Below, piece after piece: positions 1 through 8,683 of a stretch of 64,000 nucleotides of DNA. The number at the start of each line of letters is the position of its first letter. Position 1 is the first letter of the stretch. The notes under the pieces were generated by a model. It searched no databases and was not told the DNA's origin. It worked only from the letters and a program-made list of their open reading frames with translations. The translations under genes and the position numbers were made by a program. The DNA comes from a virus. The stretch spans positions 1-64,000 of IMG/VR virus record IMGVR_UViG_3300009788_000009; one strand, 5' to 3'.

Positions 1-129
1 GGTTCTAAAACAACTGAAAAATTATTCGCTACAATTAAAGAACGTAACATGGAAAAATTAAATGAGTTAAAACCTACAGGTGAAGTATCTGTAGCCCTTG
101 GTCGTAATAAACTACGAGGTAAACACTGA
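1..129 (+). CDS. 3' end of upstream gene (possibly MoxR-type AAA+ ATPase), partial
   Basis: Frame 1 is open from the first base and stops at TGA 127-129, giving the last 42 residues of a protein whose start lies outside the window. The tail is Lys/Glu-rich and ends in GRNKLRGKH. It contains no diagnostic motif. The next two genes are a DUF3150-like protein and a VWA/metallopeptidase protein. In known phages and bacteria those two follow a MoxR-like AAA+ ATPase, so that identity is inferred from context only. The stop overlaps the next ATG (TGATG), indicating translational coupling. Confidence 0.6.
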   Translation, partial: GSKTTEKLFATIKERNMEKLNELKPTGEVSVALGRNKLRGKH

Positions 130-950
130 TGCCTAAAAATGCAGTTCTAGCCAATCTAACTATACATAAATATAGTAATGAAATTAATGATCGTTCTATT
201 GCCGCTACTGTAGCAAGAGAAAACCATGCTAAAGTAAGCGAAGATAGATATATCAAAAAACGTATACCTAAGATCCATATGAGAAAGATTACTACAATTA
301 TTAGCCAAGTAATCACTACACATAGAACCTGGACTTCACCTTGGTTTGATGGTGGTATTAGAATCTTACCTGCTAAATTATCTCTGAAATACCTTGCTAA
401 AATGAAAGAACTTAGAAAGGCTCTAGAAGTTGAAGTTGAACGAGTTGCTAATACACTTCGTGCTATTGATGCTGAAAATCAAAGAACTAGAGGCAATCTA
501 TATAATCCAAACGAAATACCTTCTAGAGATGTGTTCTGTAGGGCGTTTAATATTGATACTACCATACTACCATTTTCAACTGCTGATGATTTTAGAGTAG
601 ATATCATTACAGATCAAATGAAGAAACAGTATGAAGATGTTATGACTGTAAAACTCAGTATGAATACTCCACATGTTCTTGATCTATTCAATGATCCTCT
701 TAATCGTCTATCTAGTACAACTAGGTACTACCAATCAACTATGGATAAACTACAATTCGCTGTAGATATAGCCCCTGATATGATACTAGATGATAAAATG
801 CTTGATAAAGTAAAAGACCTTTGTAATACAGTAGAGGATAATGTCCTATGCTTTGCTATAGAAGATATACGTAAAGATCAAAACATAGAAGAGAAATTTC
901 TAGAAGGTATATCAATGTCTCAAAAATGCTTAGGGAGCTTATATGCATGA
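129..950 (+). CDS. DUF3150-like phage protein
   Basis: 273 aa. The N-terminus (MPKNAVLANLTIHKYS), a central WTSPWFDGGIRILP segment and a later DDFRV stretch match my memory of the DUF3150 pattern: KNAVL-NL-I at the start, then TLPW-D-G-RLLP, then DFRV. The middle (about residues 85-125) is a charged helical segment likely to form a coiled coil. The function of the family is unknown; it is usually encoded between a MoxR-like ATPase and a VWA-domain protein, as here. The start overlaps the preceding stop and the stop overlaps the next ATG at 947, so the three genes look like one coupled operon. Family call from memory, not from a search. Confidence 0.75.
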   Translation: MPKNAVLANLTIHKYSNEINDRSIAATVARENHAKVSEDRYIKKRIPKIHMRKITTIISQVITTHRTWTSPWFDGGIRILPAKLSLKYLAKMKELRKALEVEVERVANTLRAIDAENQRTRGNLYNPNEIPSRDVFCRAFNIDTTILPFSTADDFRVDIITDQMKKQYEDVMTVKLSMNTPHVLDLFNDPLNRLSSTTRYYQSTMDKLQFAVDIAPDMILDDKMLDKVKDLCNTVEDNVLCFAIEDIRKDQNIEEKFLEGISMSQKCLGSLYA

Positions 951-2080
951 ATCCAGAACTTAAGATAGAACGTGCTAGACAGGAAATTGTATTAAACCAA
1001 CCATTTTATGGTAGTTTACTACTCTTACTAGAACCGCGTGTAGTTACTCCCGATGAAGTTCCTGGGATAGCTGACTTCGCTACTGATGGTGTAAATCTAT
1101 TATACTATCCCGCTGGTGTAGATAAGTTAACAGAGGACGAAGTAGTAGGTACATTATGTCATGAAACTCTACACTGTGCTCTCGGTCATATGTATAGATT
1201 ACGACTTAAGAATCATAGAATATGGAACTTTGCTTGTGATTACATAGTTAATGAGATCGTATTAGATTCTAAATTAACTATGCCCTCAGATAGTTTGTTT
1301 GATAAACGGTATAAAGATATGTCTGCGGAGCAAGTATATGCTTTATTACAAAAAGAAGGTACAGATGATCCTAAATATGCTAACATATCTACTGACTTAT
1401 TAGCACCACCTGTAGGTATGTCAGAAGAACAGTTACAAGTTCAATCAGAAAATTGGAAAGGTGCTGCATTACAAGCTGCTATATATGCTAAGTCACATGG
1501 TACTTTACCTGGCAGCTTAGAGAACATGCTTAAAGAGCTTGTTAAAGCTCGGTTCCCTTGGGAGCATATCTTAGCAGATTTCCTCATTCAACGCCGCCCC
1601 TCACGCCACGATTGGTCGCGTCCTAGCAGAAGGAGCCAAGGGATAGGGCTTTATCTGCCTAACAGATACTATGAGCCTACAGGCGATATCGTGCTCTGTC
1701 ACGATACCTCTGCCTCGGTCGATGATGATTGGATAACTAAATTCTACAGTGAAACAGCAGGATTAATTCAACAAATCCAACCAGATAAGTGTATAATAAT
1801 CCAGTGCGACACCTACATTCGCCAAGTGGATGAGTACACAGCAGATACCTTTCCAACAGATCCCACAGAAATACTTGTTAAAGGTCGTGGTGGAACAAGT
1901 TTTGAACCACCATTTAAATACCTAGACGAGAACGATATAATACCAAGTGCTCTTGTATACTTTACCGATGGTGAATGTTCATATCCAAAGAAGGAACCAG
2001 ATTTTCCAGTTCTTTGGGCTTTAACTTATGAACAAGAACAACCACCTTTCGGAGAGTACTTATGCCTCAATCCTCAATAA
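947..2080 (+). CDS. VWA-like protein with N-terminal putative metallopeptidase domain (DUF2201-type)
   Basis: 377 aa from ATG 947, which is preceded by AGGGAG at about 932 and overlaps the previous stop (ATGA). An upstream in-frame ATG at 926 lacks a ribosome site. Residues about 71-81 carry HETLHCALGH, an HExxHxxxxH zinc-peptidase signature, followed by NFACDYIVN, typical of the DUF2201 N-terminal domain. The C-terminal half begins with DIVLCHDTSAS (Asp253, Ser255, Ser257), a MIDAS-type metal site of a von Willebrand A fold, and later has a Gly-Gly-Thr-Ser loop. With the neighbouring ATPase and DUF3150 genes this resembles the MoxR-VWA chaperone pairs. Substrate and role in infection are unknown. 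Confidence 0.85.
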   Translation: MNPELKIERARQEIVLNQPFYGSLLLLLEPRVVTPDEVPGIADFATDGVNLLYYPAGVDKLTEDEVVGTLCHETLHCALGHMYRLRLKNHRIWNFACDYIVNEIVLDSKLTMPSDSLFDKRYKDMSAEQVYALLQKEGTDDPKYANISTDLLAPPVGMSEEQLQVQSENWKGAALQAAIYAKSHGTLPGSLENMLKELVKARFPWEHILADFLIQRRPSRHDWSRPSRRSQGIGLYLPNRYYEPTGDIVLCHDTSASVDDDWITKFYSETAGLIQQIQPDKCIIIQCDTYIRQVDEYTADTFPTDPTEILVKGRGGTSFEPPFKYLDENDIIPSALVYFTDGECSYPKKEPDFPVLWALTYEQEQPPFGEYLCLNPQ

Positions 2081-2772
2081 CTAGCTGGTCTTTCTCTACT
2101 TGGAAAGAATTTCAAAAATGTAAACATAGAACATATCATGAGAAAGTACTAAGATCACCTAGACCACCTATAGCAAGTACAGAGGATAGAGAACATCCTT
2201 TACTAAGAGGTACTAGAGTACATGATGCTGCGGAGGCTTATGTAACCGAAGATGTAGAGTTAATAAAAGAACTACTTAAATTCTCCGAAGAACTAGAACA
2301 CCTACGTATGTTATATCAACATGATATGATAGAAGTTGAAGGAGAATGGGCATTTACCGCTTCCTGGGGTGTAACTAACTGGTCTAGTAACGATGCTTGG
2401 ATACGAGCTAAATTAGATGTTTTAGTTACATATAATATAACTCATGCTATAGTAATTGATTATAAAACTGGTAAATTATATGGCAATGAAGTAACACATA
2501 ATCTACAAGGTCAAATATATGCAATCATGGCCTTTTTACGTAATCCTAAATTAGAATATGTAATAGTAGAATTTTGGTATACTGATATAAATGAAATTAC
2601 TTCTAAAACTTATACCAAAGATCAAGCACTTAAATTCTTAGCTACTTGGACTCAACGTGGCAACGCTATAACTAATGAGATTGAGTTCCTAGCTAATCCT
2701 TCTAACATAGCATGTAAATGGTGCCCCTTTGGAAAACACGTTGGAACAAGCATATGCGAATATAAGATATAG
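2062..2772 (+). CDS. Cas4/RecB-like PD-(D/E)XK nuclease with probable Fe-S cluster
   Basis: 236 aa. The N-terminal TSWSFSTWKEFQKCKHRTY is the SxS...F..C...Y motif of Cas4/AddB-type nucleases. A mid-protein LLRGTRVHDAAEAY gives the GxxxH motif. AIVIDYKTGK supplies the D-x-K core (DYKTGK), followed by QGQIYAIMAF (motif QxxxY). The C-terminus has CKWCPFG and a further Cys near the end; with the N-terminal Cys this makes the four ligands of a 4Fe-4S cluster. Known relatives are 5'-3' exonucleases acting in recombination or replication. The gene overlaps the VWA gene by 19 nt and sits just upstream of an SNF2 helicase, so a joint DNA-processing role is plausible. Confidence 0.85.
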   Translation: MPQSSITSWSFSTWKEFQKCKHRTYHEKVLRSPRPPIASTEDREHPLLRGTRVHDAAEAYVTEDVELIKELLKFSEELEHLRMLYQHDMIEVEGEWAFTASWGVTNWSSNDAWIRAKLDVLVTYNITHAIVIDYKTGKLYGNEVTHNLQGQIYAIMAFLRNPKLEYVIVEFWYTDINEITSKTYTKDQALKFLATWTQRGNAITNEIEFLANPSNIACKWCPFGKHVGTSICEYKI

Positions 2773-3298
2773 TATAGCATGTCCTAATGAAAGAGACTGC
2801 AATAATAAAGGTGCATATGCTGAACATATACCAAGAGATGTTATTGATGATGATACAGGAGAATATATATCAAGAGACTATGATATAGATTATAGTCAAT
2901 GTCAATTCTGTTATGAAAATAAATCCAGTATATTTAATGGAGGAACTGTGGGTGAGTTTGACGGTACAGGTATAATAGAGAATTTAAAACAAGGTGACAT
3001 GAGTAGTTTTAAATTACGATTAAATCACGAAGAAGTAGAATCATATAATGATATTAAAAAAATGCATGGTAAACGTATAGCTGTATTTGAACAAACTGAA
3101 ACAATTGGAAAACCAGGAGATAAAACACTAATATATAAATTTCATAGACAAGGAAGATGCATAGGAAAATATATATTTAATATTAAAGGTGAAAGACATA
3201 CTATTAATCTAGATACTTTTATACATATTTATTACCCAGTAGTTATATTAACTACTAATGCTGATTTACAAATAACTTTAAATCTAAGGTTTAGTTAA
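2729..3298 (+). CDS. Cys-rich (zinc-finger-like) hypothetical protein
   Basis: About 185-189 aa. No ATG is available near the 5' end: candidate starts are TTG 2729 and TTG 2741, the latter with GGAA about 7 nt upstream; both overlap the nuclease gene. Residues in the N-terminal third include a Cys pair (CPNERDC) and a later CQFC, spaced like a zinc ribbon. The remainder is a basic, beta-rich domain. It ends with TAATG overlapping the helicase start. I do not recognise the family; position between a nuclease and a helicase suggests a replication or repair accessory protein. Confidence 0.75.
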   Translation: MENTLEQAYANIRYSIACPNERDCNNKGAYAEHIPRDVIDDDTGEYISRDYDIDYSQCQFCYENKSSIFNGGTVGEFDGTGIIENLKQGDMSSFKLRLNHEEVESYNDIKKMHGKRIAVFEQTETIGKPGDKTLIYKFHRQGRCIGKYIFNIKGERHTINLDTFIHIYYPVVILTTNADLQITLNLRFS

Positions 3299-4656
3299 TG
3301 ATAATACCATCAAGATATGATAACCAAGAAGAAAGCATTATATCTTTCCTAGCTATTAATAGAGGTTTAGACTATTCTGACCCTGGCACTGGAAAATCAA
3401 GAGTTCAATTAGATATATTTGAACGAAGGTATAGAGAAGGAGCTATGTTAATAATAGCTCCTAAATCCATACTAGACTTAGTGTGGGAAAATGAAATACG
3501 AAAATTCACACCCACTATGAGAAGCTCAATAGCTTGGGCAAAAAATAGAATACTTGCGTTTAAAATACCCGCCGATATATTTATAACCAATACAGATGCA
3601 GCAGTTTGGTTAGCAAAACAAAAATCCACTTTCTTTGATCGTTTCAGCACACTAGTTGTTGATGAAATATCAATGTTTAAAAACCCTCAAAGTCAACGAT
3701 CTAAAGCACTTGCTAAAATTTCCCCCTTCTTTAAATATTTCTATGGTCTATCTGGAACACCTGACGCTAATCATATATTAGATATATGGCATCAAGTATA
3801 TGTTACTGATTTTGGAAAACGTTTAGGTAAATCATATTATGCATTTAGAGCTACCACTTGTGTTAGTAAACAAGTGGGGCCTGAACCTAGAATGGTTAAA
3901 TACGAAGCTATAGAAGGGATAGAAGAGTCTGTAGCCTCATTAATTTCTGATATAACTGTAAGACATAAATTTGAAGACTGTCAAGATATACCAGCTAACT
4001 TTGTAACTGAATACGATATTGAGTTATCACCTAAGTTACGTAAAGCATATGATCAAATGAAAAAGACAGCTATACTAGAAATACAAAAAGGTGTACAATA
4101 TGTAACCGCCGTAAATGCAGCAGCCTTAATGACTAAACTAATGCAACTAGCTTCTGGAGTTGTATATGATGAAGCACGAAACTCAGTTCATGTAGATAAT
4201 ACACGAATAGATTTACTATGTGATTTAATAGAACAACGTGCTCATTCTATTGTATTCTTTCAATGGAAACATCAGAGAGATGCTATAATACTATCACTTA
4301 AGAAACGTAAAATAACATATGGATTAATAGATGGTTCTATAACACCTAAAACCTTGAAACAAAATGTAGACAAATTTCAAAAGGGTATGTATAGAATAAT
4401 ACTAGCACAACCACAAGCAGCAGCACATGGGTTAACTTTAATCAAAGGTACATCTACTATATGGACTGGACCTACCTGGAACTTAGAACATTACCTACAA
4501 GGTAATAGAAGAATTTATAGAGCTGGTCAAACTAAACGTACAGAAACAGTCATGATCAAAGCAAAAGATACTGTTGACATGGCTGTATATCAAAAACTTA
4601 TGACCAAAGATAAGAAACAAATGAATCTACTTAACATGCTAAAGGATTTACAATAA
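3298..4656 (+). CDS. SNF2-family DEAD-like helicase/ATPase
   Basis: 452 aa, the usual size of compact phage SNF2 helicases. Walker A is DPGTGKSR at residues 28-35, motif II is VVDEIS (Asp122, Glu123), motif III is LSGTP at 151-155, and motif VI is QGNRRIYRAGQ around 401-411. The second RecA lobe also has IVFFQWKHQRD (motif IV). These show an ATP-dependent DNA translocase; phage members are thought to act in replication or in repair of stalled forks. Start overlaps the preceding stop, end overlaps the next gene by one base. Confidence 0.92.
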   Translation: MIIPSRYDNQEESIISFLAINRGLDYSDPGTGKSRVQLDIFERRYREGAMLIIAPKSILDLVWENEIRKFTPTMRSSIAWAKNRILAFKIPADIFITNTDAAVWLAKQKSTFFDRFSTLVVDEISMFKNPQSQRSKALAKISPFFKYFYGLSGTPDANHILDIWHQVYVTDFGKRLGKSYYAFRATTCVSKQVGPEPRMVKYEAIEGIEESVASLISDITVRHKFEDCQDIPANFVTEYDIELSPKLRKAYDQMKKTAILEIQKGVQYVTAVNAAALMTKLMQLASGVVYDEARNSVHVDNTRIDLLCDLIEQRAHSIVFFQWKHQRDAIILSLKKRKITYGLIDGSITPKTLKQNVDKFQKGMYRIILAQPQAAAHGLTLIKGTSTIWTGPTWNLEHYLQGNRRIYRAGQTKRTETVMIKAKDTVDMAVYQKLMTKDKKQMNLLNMLKDLQ

Positions 4657-5042
4657 TGGCACGAGGTGACATAGACATTTTTGATAAGTTCTGTAAAGAC
4701 CTTATAAATAAAGATGCTAAGATAGATTTTCTAGGCGGTACTGTTTATGACGATAAAACTGGTGAATTAATAGCGAGCTTTGATATGGGAAAACCAATTA
4801 AATTAGAACAACCTGATAAATCATATGAAAATGGACCTTGGATAGATCATATAAGACCAAAAACCGGCGCAAATGGCTTTGAGAAATGTTACGTATGTCC
4901 TTGTTGTATGACTATTGGCGATGTATGTTTTAATGGTGATATTTGTAAATTTTGTGGTGATAAAGATAAACGCCGTACCGTAGCTAAATGGGTATGGGAT
5001 ATTTGGTTAATTAAAGGACATTGGGAGCCAACTAATGCATAA
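4656..5042 (+). CDS. small zinc-ribbon hypothetical protein
   Basis: 128 aa, ATG overlapping the helicase stop (TAATG). The C-terminal half contains CYVCPCC followed about 20 residues later by CKFCGD, two CxxC knuckles typical of a zinc ribbon, then a Trp-rich end (KWVWDIWLIKGHW). The N-terminus is acidic and helical. No enzymatic motif is visible. Its place between the helicase and the DNA polymerase suggests a replication accessory role; this is inference. Confidence 0.8.
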   Translation: MARGDIDIFDKFCKDLINKDAKIDFLGGTVYDDKTGELIASFDMGKPIKLEQPDKSYENGPWIDHIRPKTGANGFEKCYVCPCCMTIGDVCFNGDICKFCGDKDKRRTVAKWVWDIWLIKGHWEPTNA

Positions 5043-6879
5043 CCCATTAAAGTTAGACTATCTAGTAACACTAGATTGGGAAACATACCATGACTCTTCT
5101 TATTCACTTAGAAATTTAACTTATATTGAATATATAAGAAGTCCACTTTTTAAAGCTCATGGAGTGAGTATACAAATTAATGATAGTAAACCTATATGGT
5201 ACTCAACTAAGTTAACCATAGAAAAAGCATTATTTGATATACCGTGGAATAAAGCGGGTTTAATAGGTCATAACCTACACTTTGATGGTTCTGTATTAGC
5301 CTTTAGATATGATATAATACCTAAAACATACATAGATACCATATCTATGGCTCGTGGTGCATTACCAACAATTAAAAGCTATGCATTGAAATACTTAGCT
5401 GACTACCTTAATCTAGGTATTAAAGACTCAACTGCATTAGTAGAAATTAAAGGGGTACGTGATCCTACTAAAGAGAACCTTAAAAAGTTAGGCATATATT
5501 GTTGTGATGATGTAACACTAGCTTGGAAATTATATAATACACTTGCTAAATATATACCAATTAATGAATATAAATTAATGGATATAACAACTAAGATGCA
5601 AACTGAACCCAAACTAATGTTAGATAAACCTGCCCTAGTAACACTCGTAGAAAGTAAATTACAAGAAAGAGAAGACGTATTATCAGATGCAGAAGTAACT
5701 ATATCAGAAGTAAGAAGTTCAGCAAAACTTGGAGAAAAGTTTAGGGGATTAGGTATAGAACCCCCAACTAAAACAAGTCCTGCAACAGGTAAACAAACCT
5801 ATGCTTTTGCTAAGACTGACTTAGGTATGCAAAAATTATTGAATGACCCTAATATAAAAGTCGCTAAATTAGCAAAAGCAAGACTAACCTGTATGTCAAG
5901 TTTAGATATTAAACGAGCTGAACGGTTTATATCTATACATGATTGTAATAATGGTGTAGTACCTGTACCACTTAACTATTATGGTGCTCACACAGGTAGA
6001 TGGTCTGGTGGAGATAAAATCAATTTCCAAAACCTATCTAAGAAATCAGGTTTAAGACATTGTATAATAGCACCCCCAGGCTATTTAATATTAGCAGCAG
6101 ATCAATCACAAATTGAAGCTAGAATTACAGCTTGGCTTGCAGATCATATAAGACTACTACGTGACTTTAAACTTAAAGATGAAGGTATTAGCCCATATGA
6201 TGTTTATGAAATTATGTCTTCTCATATATATCCTGGTACACCTATTGATCAAATAGATGAAGACCAAAGATTCATTGGTAAGATGTGTATACTAGGATTA
6301 GGATATGGAATGGGACATGTAACTTTACACACTCAATTAAATCAAATCTTAGGAGCTGGTTCAGTAAAAGAATTTGAAGCTAAACAATGGGTAGATATTT
6401 ACAGAGATCTAAATAAACCAATAGTAGATCTTTGGGATGATATGTCAGAAGTACTACTTAACATGGTACATGGGAGAGATGGTACACTTAAAGTAATAGC
6501 TTATGATCAAAGCTCTGTTCATCTACCTAATGGAATGTTTTTACAATACCCATTTTTAACACAAGTTCCTAATAAATGGGGTGGAATAGGATATGAATAT
6601 ACATACAAAGACAAACCACAAAATATATATGGTGGTAGATTAACTGAAAATATAGTACAAGCATTAGCAAGAATAAAAATAGCAGAAGATATGATAAAGA
6701 TTAGTAACCACTATCAGATATCAACAATGTCACATGATGAAATAATATGTGTAATAAGAAAATCAGAAATAGATGAAGCTAAAGAAATCATAACAGAGGT
6801 TATGAGTACACCCCCAGAATGGGGTTTAGATATACCTCTAGCATTGGAGATAAAGATAGATGATAAATACATCAAATGA
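5035..6879 (+). CDS. family A DNA polymerase with 3'-5' exonuclease domain
   Basis: 614 aa. The N-terminal DEDD exonuclease is intact: LDWET (Asp14, Glu16), GHNLHFD (Asn80, Asp84) and YCCDD (Tyr155, Asp159). The polymerase domain has motif A LAADQSQIEARI (Asp356), motif B RFIGKMCILGLGYGMG (Lys416, Tyr424) and motif C SHDE (Asp568). Motif A reads DQSQIEAR instead of the common DYSQIELR. It lacks the T7 thioredoxin-binding insertion as far as I can tell. It would be the replicative polymerase. GGGAG lies about 9 nt upstream; the start overlaps the previous stop by 8 nt. Confidence 0.96.
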   Translation: MHNPLKLDYLVTLDWETYHDSSYSLRNLTYIEYIRSPLFKAHGVSIQINDSKPIWYSTKLTIEKALFDIPWNKAGLIGHNLHFDGSVLAFRYDIIPKTYIDTISMARGALPTIKSYALKYLADYLNLGIKDSTALVEIKGVRDPTKENLKKLGIYCCDDVTLAWKLYNTLAKYIPINEYKLMDITTKMQTEPKLMLDKPALVTLVESKLQEREDVLSDAEVTISEVRSSAKLGEKFRGLGIEPPTKTSPATGKQTYAFAKTDLGMQKLLNDPNIKVAKLAKARLTCMSSLDIKRAERFISIHDCNNGVVPVPLNYYGAHTGRWSGGDKINFQNLSKKSGLRHCIIAPPGYLILAADQSQIEARITAWLADHIRLLRDFKLKDEGISPYDVYEIMSSHIYPGTPIDQIDEDQRFIGKMCILGLGYGMGHVTLHTQLNQILGAGSVKEFEAKQWVDIYRDLNKPIVDLWDDMSEVLLNMVHGRDGTLKVIAYDQSSVHLPNGMFLQYPFLTQVPNKWGGIGYEYTYKDKPQNIYGGRLTENIVQALARIKIAEDMIKISNHYQISTMSHDEIICVIRKSEIDEAKEIITEVMSTPPEWGLDIPLALEIKIDDKYIK

Positions 6880-7267
6880 AATATCGCTAAGTGAATTACC
6901 ATTAGGTGCAAAGATTGACCTACTACTTGAAACTAGATCAAAAAGATTAGAAAAAGCAAAGGAGGTTCAGAATCTTAAGACAAATGAGACAGAAATAACA
7001 AAAGATATTATGAGTTCTCTACAAGAGTTGGGTATGACAAGTGGCAAAGGTAAAGAAGCCACCTTTTCATACTCAGAACATACAGTACCGAAACTCGTTG
7101 ACTTTAAAGCAATTAAAGAGTATATTATGGAGACAGGAAACCTTCAATTATTCGAAAAAAGAATATCAGCTCCAGCCTATAGGGAGCTTTTTGGATTGGA
7201 AGGTAACATACCTGGCATAGAACCTTATACCTTTGATAAACCAAGTATTACAAGGAGCAAAAAGTAA
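6860..7267 (+). CDS. conserved-looking hypothetical protein, replication module
   Basis: 135 aa. The start overlaps the polymerase end by 20 nt, with GGAG 10 nt upstream. The N-terminal half is a charged amphipathic helix with coiled-coil character (KIDLLLETRSKRLEKAKEVQ and onward). The C-terminal half contains LFEKRISAPAYRELF and PGIEPYT. I do not recognise the family. Its position between the DNA polymerase and the SSB candidate, with stop-start coupling on both sides, suggests a replication accessory factor. Confidence 0.8.
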   Translation: MINTSNEISLSELPLGAKIDLLLETRSKRLEKAKEVQNLKTNETEITKDIMSSLQELGMTSGKGKEATFSYSEHTVPKLVDFKAIKEYIMETGNLQLFEKRISAPAYRELFGLEGNIPGIEPYTFDKPSITRSKK

Positions 7268-7944
7268 TGGCTAAAGATCTAATGAATCCCGCCGAACTTC
7301 TCAAGCAACAACTAGCAGAGACTAACGAGCGTATCAATACGGGTGATTCCATTCGTATTCAATCAGACGGTAAAGAATATACTACACCAGACGGAGCCAA
7401 AGGCCAAGAGTTAGACGTAGTGATTATAGACTTCGCTATGTATAACGCTTACTATGATCGTCCATATGTAGCTAATGATCCTAAACCGGCTGCTTGTGTA
7501 GCAATTGCACAACGTAAGTCAGACCTATTACCTATTGAAGAATCCCCCGTACCACAAAATGACGACTGTAAATCATGTCCTCAGAATCAGTGGAAATCAG
7601 CAGGTGGTGGAAGCAAAGGTAAAGCATGTAAGAATACTCGACTATTAGCAGTAGTACCTGTAGCTGATATAGCTGAAGCTGATATTTGGTTATTCTCTGT
7701 ACCACCTAGTTCTACCAGTAAGTATGATGACTATGTACAAGACTTAGCTACAGAAGAAAGCTTATCACCCCTGTTTGTTCACACTACTATCAAACAGGAC
7801 AAGAAGCTAACTTATTCAGCACCTAGATTCGAATCTCAACAAGCATTAGGTAAAGATGATGTAGCTAAAGCTATTGGCAGGATGCAGGAAGCAAAGAACC
7901 TGATTATGGCTAAACCTGATTTATCAGAATATAAAGCACCATAA
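7267..7944 (+). CDS. putative ssDNA-binding-type replication protein
   Basis: 225 aa, ATG overlapping the previous stop and preceded by AAGGAGCAAAAAGTA. The protein is beta-rich with an internal Cys cluster (DDCKSCPQNQW ... KGKACKN), resembling the zinc-stabilised loops of some phage ssDNA-binding proteins, and a helical C-terminus. No classical OB-fold signature can be proven by eye. Its place directly after the polymerase and the higher codon regularity of the gene suggest an abundant replication protein such as an SSB. The functional call is inference from context. Confidence 0.75.
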   Translation: MAKDLMNPAELLKQQLAETNERINTGDSIRIQSDGKEYTTPDGAKGQELDVVIIDFAMYNAYYDRPYVANDPKPAACVAIAQRKSDLLPIEESPVPQNDDCKSCPQNQWKSAGGGSKGKACKNTRLLAVVPVADIAEADIWLFSVPPSSTSKYDDYVQDLATEESLSPLFVHTTIKQDKKLTYSAPRFESQQALGKDDVAKAIGRMQEAKNLIMAKPDLSEYKAP

Positions 7945-8123
7945 TGGGTAAAGAAAGAGATAAGAGTCACGTATTAACTATACAACCTAGTAACACAAGT
8001 AAAGATAATATTTCAACAGATGTTGCTATTGAAGCATTAGTTGAACAACGATCTAGACTAAGAGTGTTACTAGCTCAAATTGATGGTGACTTAGTATCTC
8101 TAGGATATATAGAAAATGAGTAA
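7944..8123 (+). CDS. small hypothetical protein
   Basis: 59 aa (MGKERDKSHV ... GYIENE). ATG overlaps the preceding stop (TAATG) and the stop overlaps the next start at 8116, so it fills the space between two real genes exactly. The C-terminal part (EALVEQRSRLRVLLAQIDGDL) is a predicted helix/coiled coil. Function unknown. Confidence 0.75.
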   Translation: MGKERDKSHVLTIQPSNTSKDNISTDVAIEALVEQRSRLRVLLAQIDGDLVSLGYIENE

Positions 8124-8523
8124 ACCTGAAACTCAGTTTATAAAGTCTGTTCATTATCATCTACCAGTTCCCACGATATTACACAGGGAAAAGATGCATA
8201 ATATTTATAGATCGGGTACGTTTGATTGTTGGTACTCAGGTAATTTAGATGATTTGTGGGTTGAATATAAATTTAATCCTAACTTTCCTATTCAAGATAG
8301 ATTCATTCTACCTACCTTATCGGATAATCAGAAACGATGGGGTGCGAATCGTTATAAAGAAGGTAGAAATATTATCGTTATAGTTGGATATCCTCAAGGG
8401 GGTGTGATATACTATAATCCAGAAGAATGGGAACATAAAGGAATAGATATATCTGAAATTACTAATCGTCTAATGTCAAGAAAAGAACTAGCTACTTATA
8501 TAACAGGACGAACTTTACAATGA
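8116..8523 (+). CDS. PD-(D/E)XK endonuclease, VRR-NUC / Holliday-junction-resolvase type
   Basis: 135 aa. The core reads SGTFDCWYSG ... LWVEYKF, i.e. Asp ... Glu-x-Lys of a PD-(D/E)XK fold, followed by LSDNQKRWGANR (the Q-x-W helix) and a hydrophobic strand NIIVIVGYPQGG. T7 gp3-like and VRR-NUC phage enzymes have this size and order and resolve branched DNA during replication and packaging. It overlaps neighbours on both sides. Which of the two subfamilies it belongs to is not decided here. Confidence 0.8.
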   Translation: MSKPETQFIKSVHYHLPVPTILHREKMHNIYRSGTFDCWYSGNLDDLWVEYKFNPNFPIQDRFILPTLSDNQKRWGANRYKEGRNIIVIVGYPQGGVIYYNPEEWEHKGIDISEITNRLMSRKELATYITGRTLQ

Positions 8524-8678
8524 CTTTTAGTTCTAATCTTTATAAATATATGCGGTTAGCAACCGCAACACATCAGCTTTTAGTGGCCGGAGCTACATTG
8601 TTTTTCACAGTACGTATGGTCATTGAGTGGGATAAACCTTCCCAAATACGTACCTTTCCAAAGCGTAAAAGGAGCTAA
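8520..8678 (+). CDS. small single-span membrane protein
   Basis: 52 aa, ATGA overlap with the preceding stop. Residues about 13-34 (LATATHQLLVAGATLFFTVR) form a plausible transmembrane or amphipathic segment, followed by a basic C-terminus (FPKRKRS). No family recognised. The stop lies inside the ribosome-binding region (AAGGAGC) of the next gene. Confidence 0.6.
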   Translation: MTFSSNLYKYMRLATATHQLLVAGATLFFTVRMVIEWDKPSQIRTFPKRKRS

Positions 8679-8683
8679 GTAAA

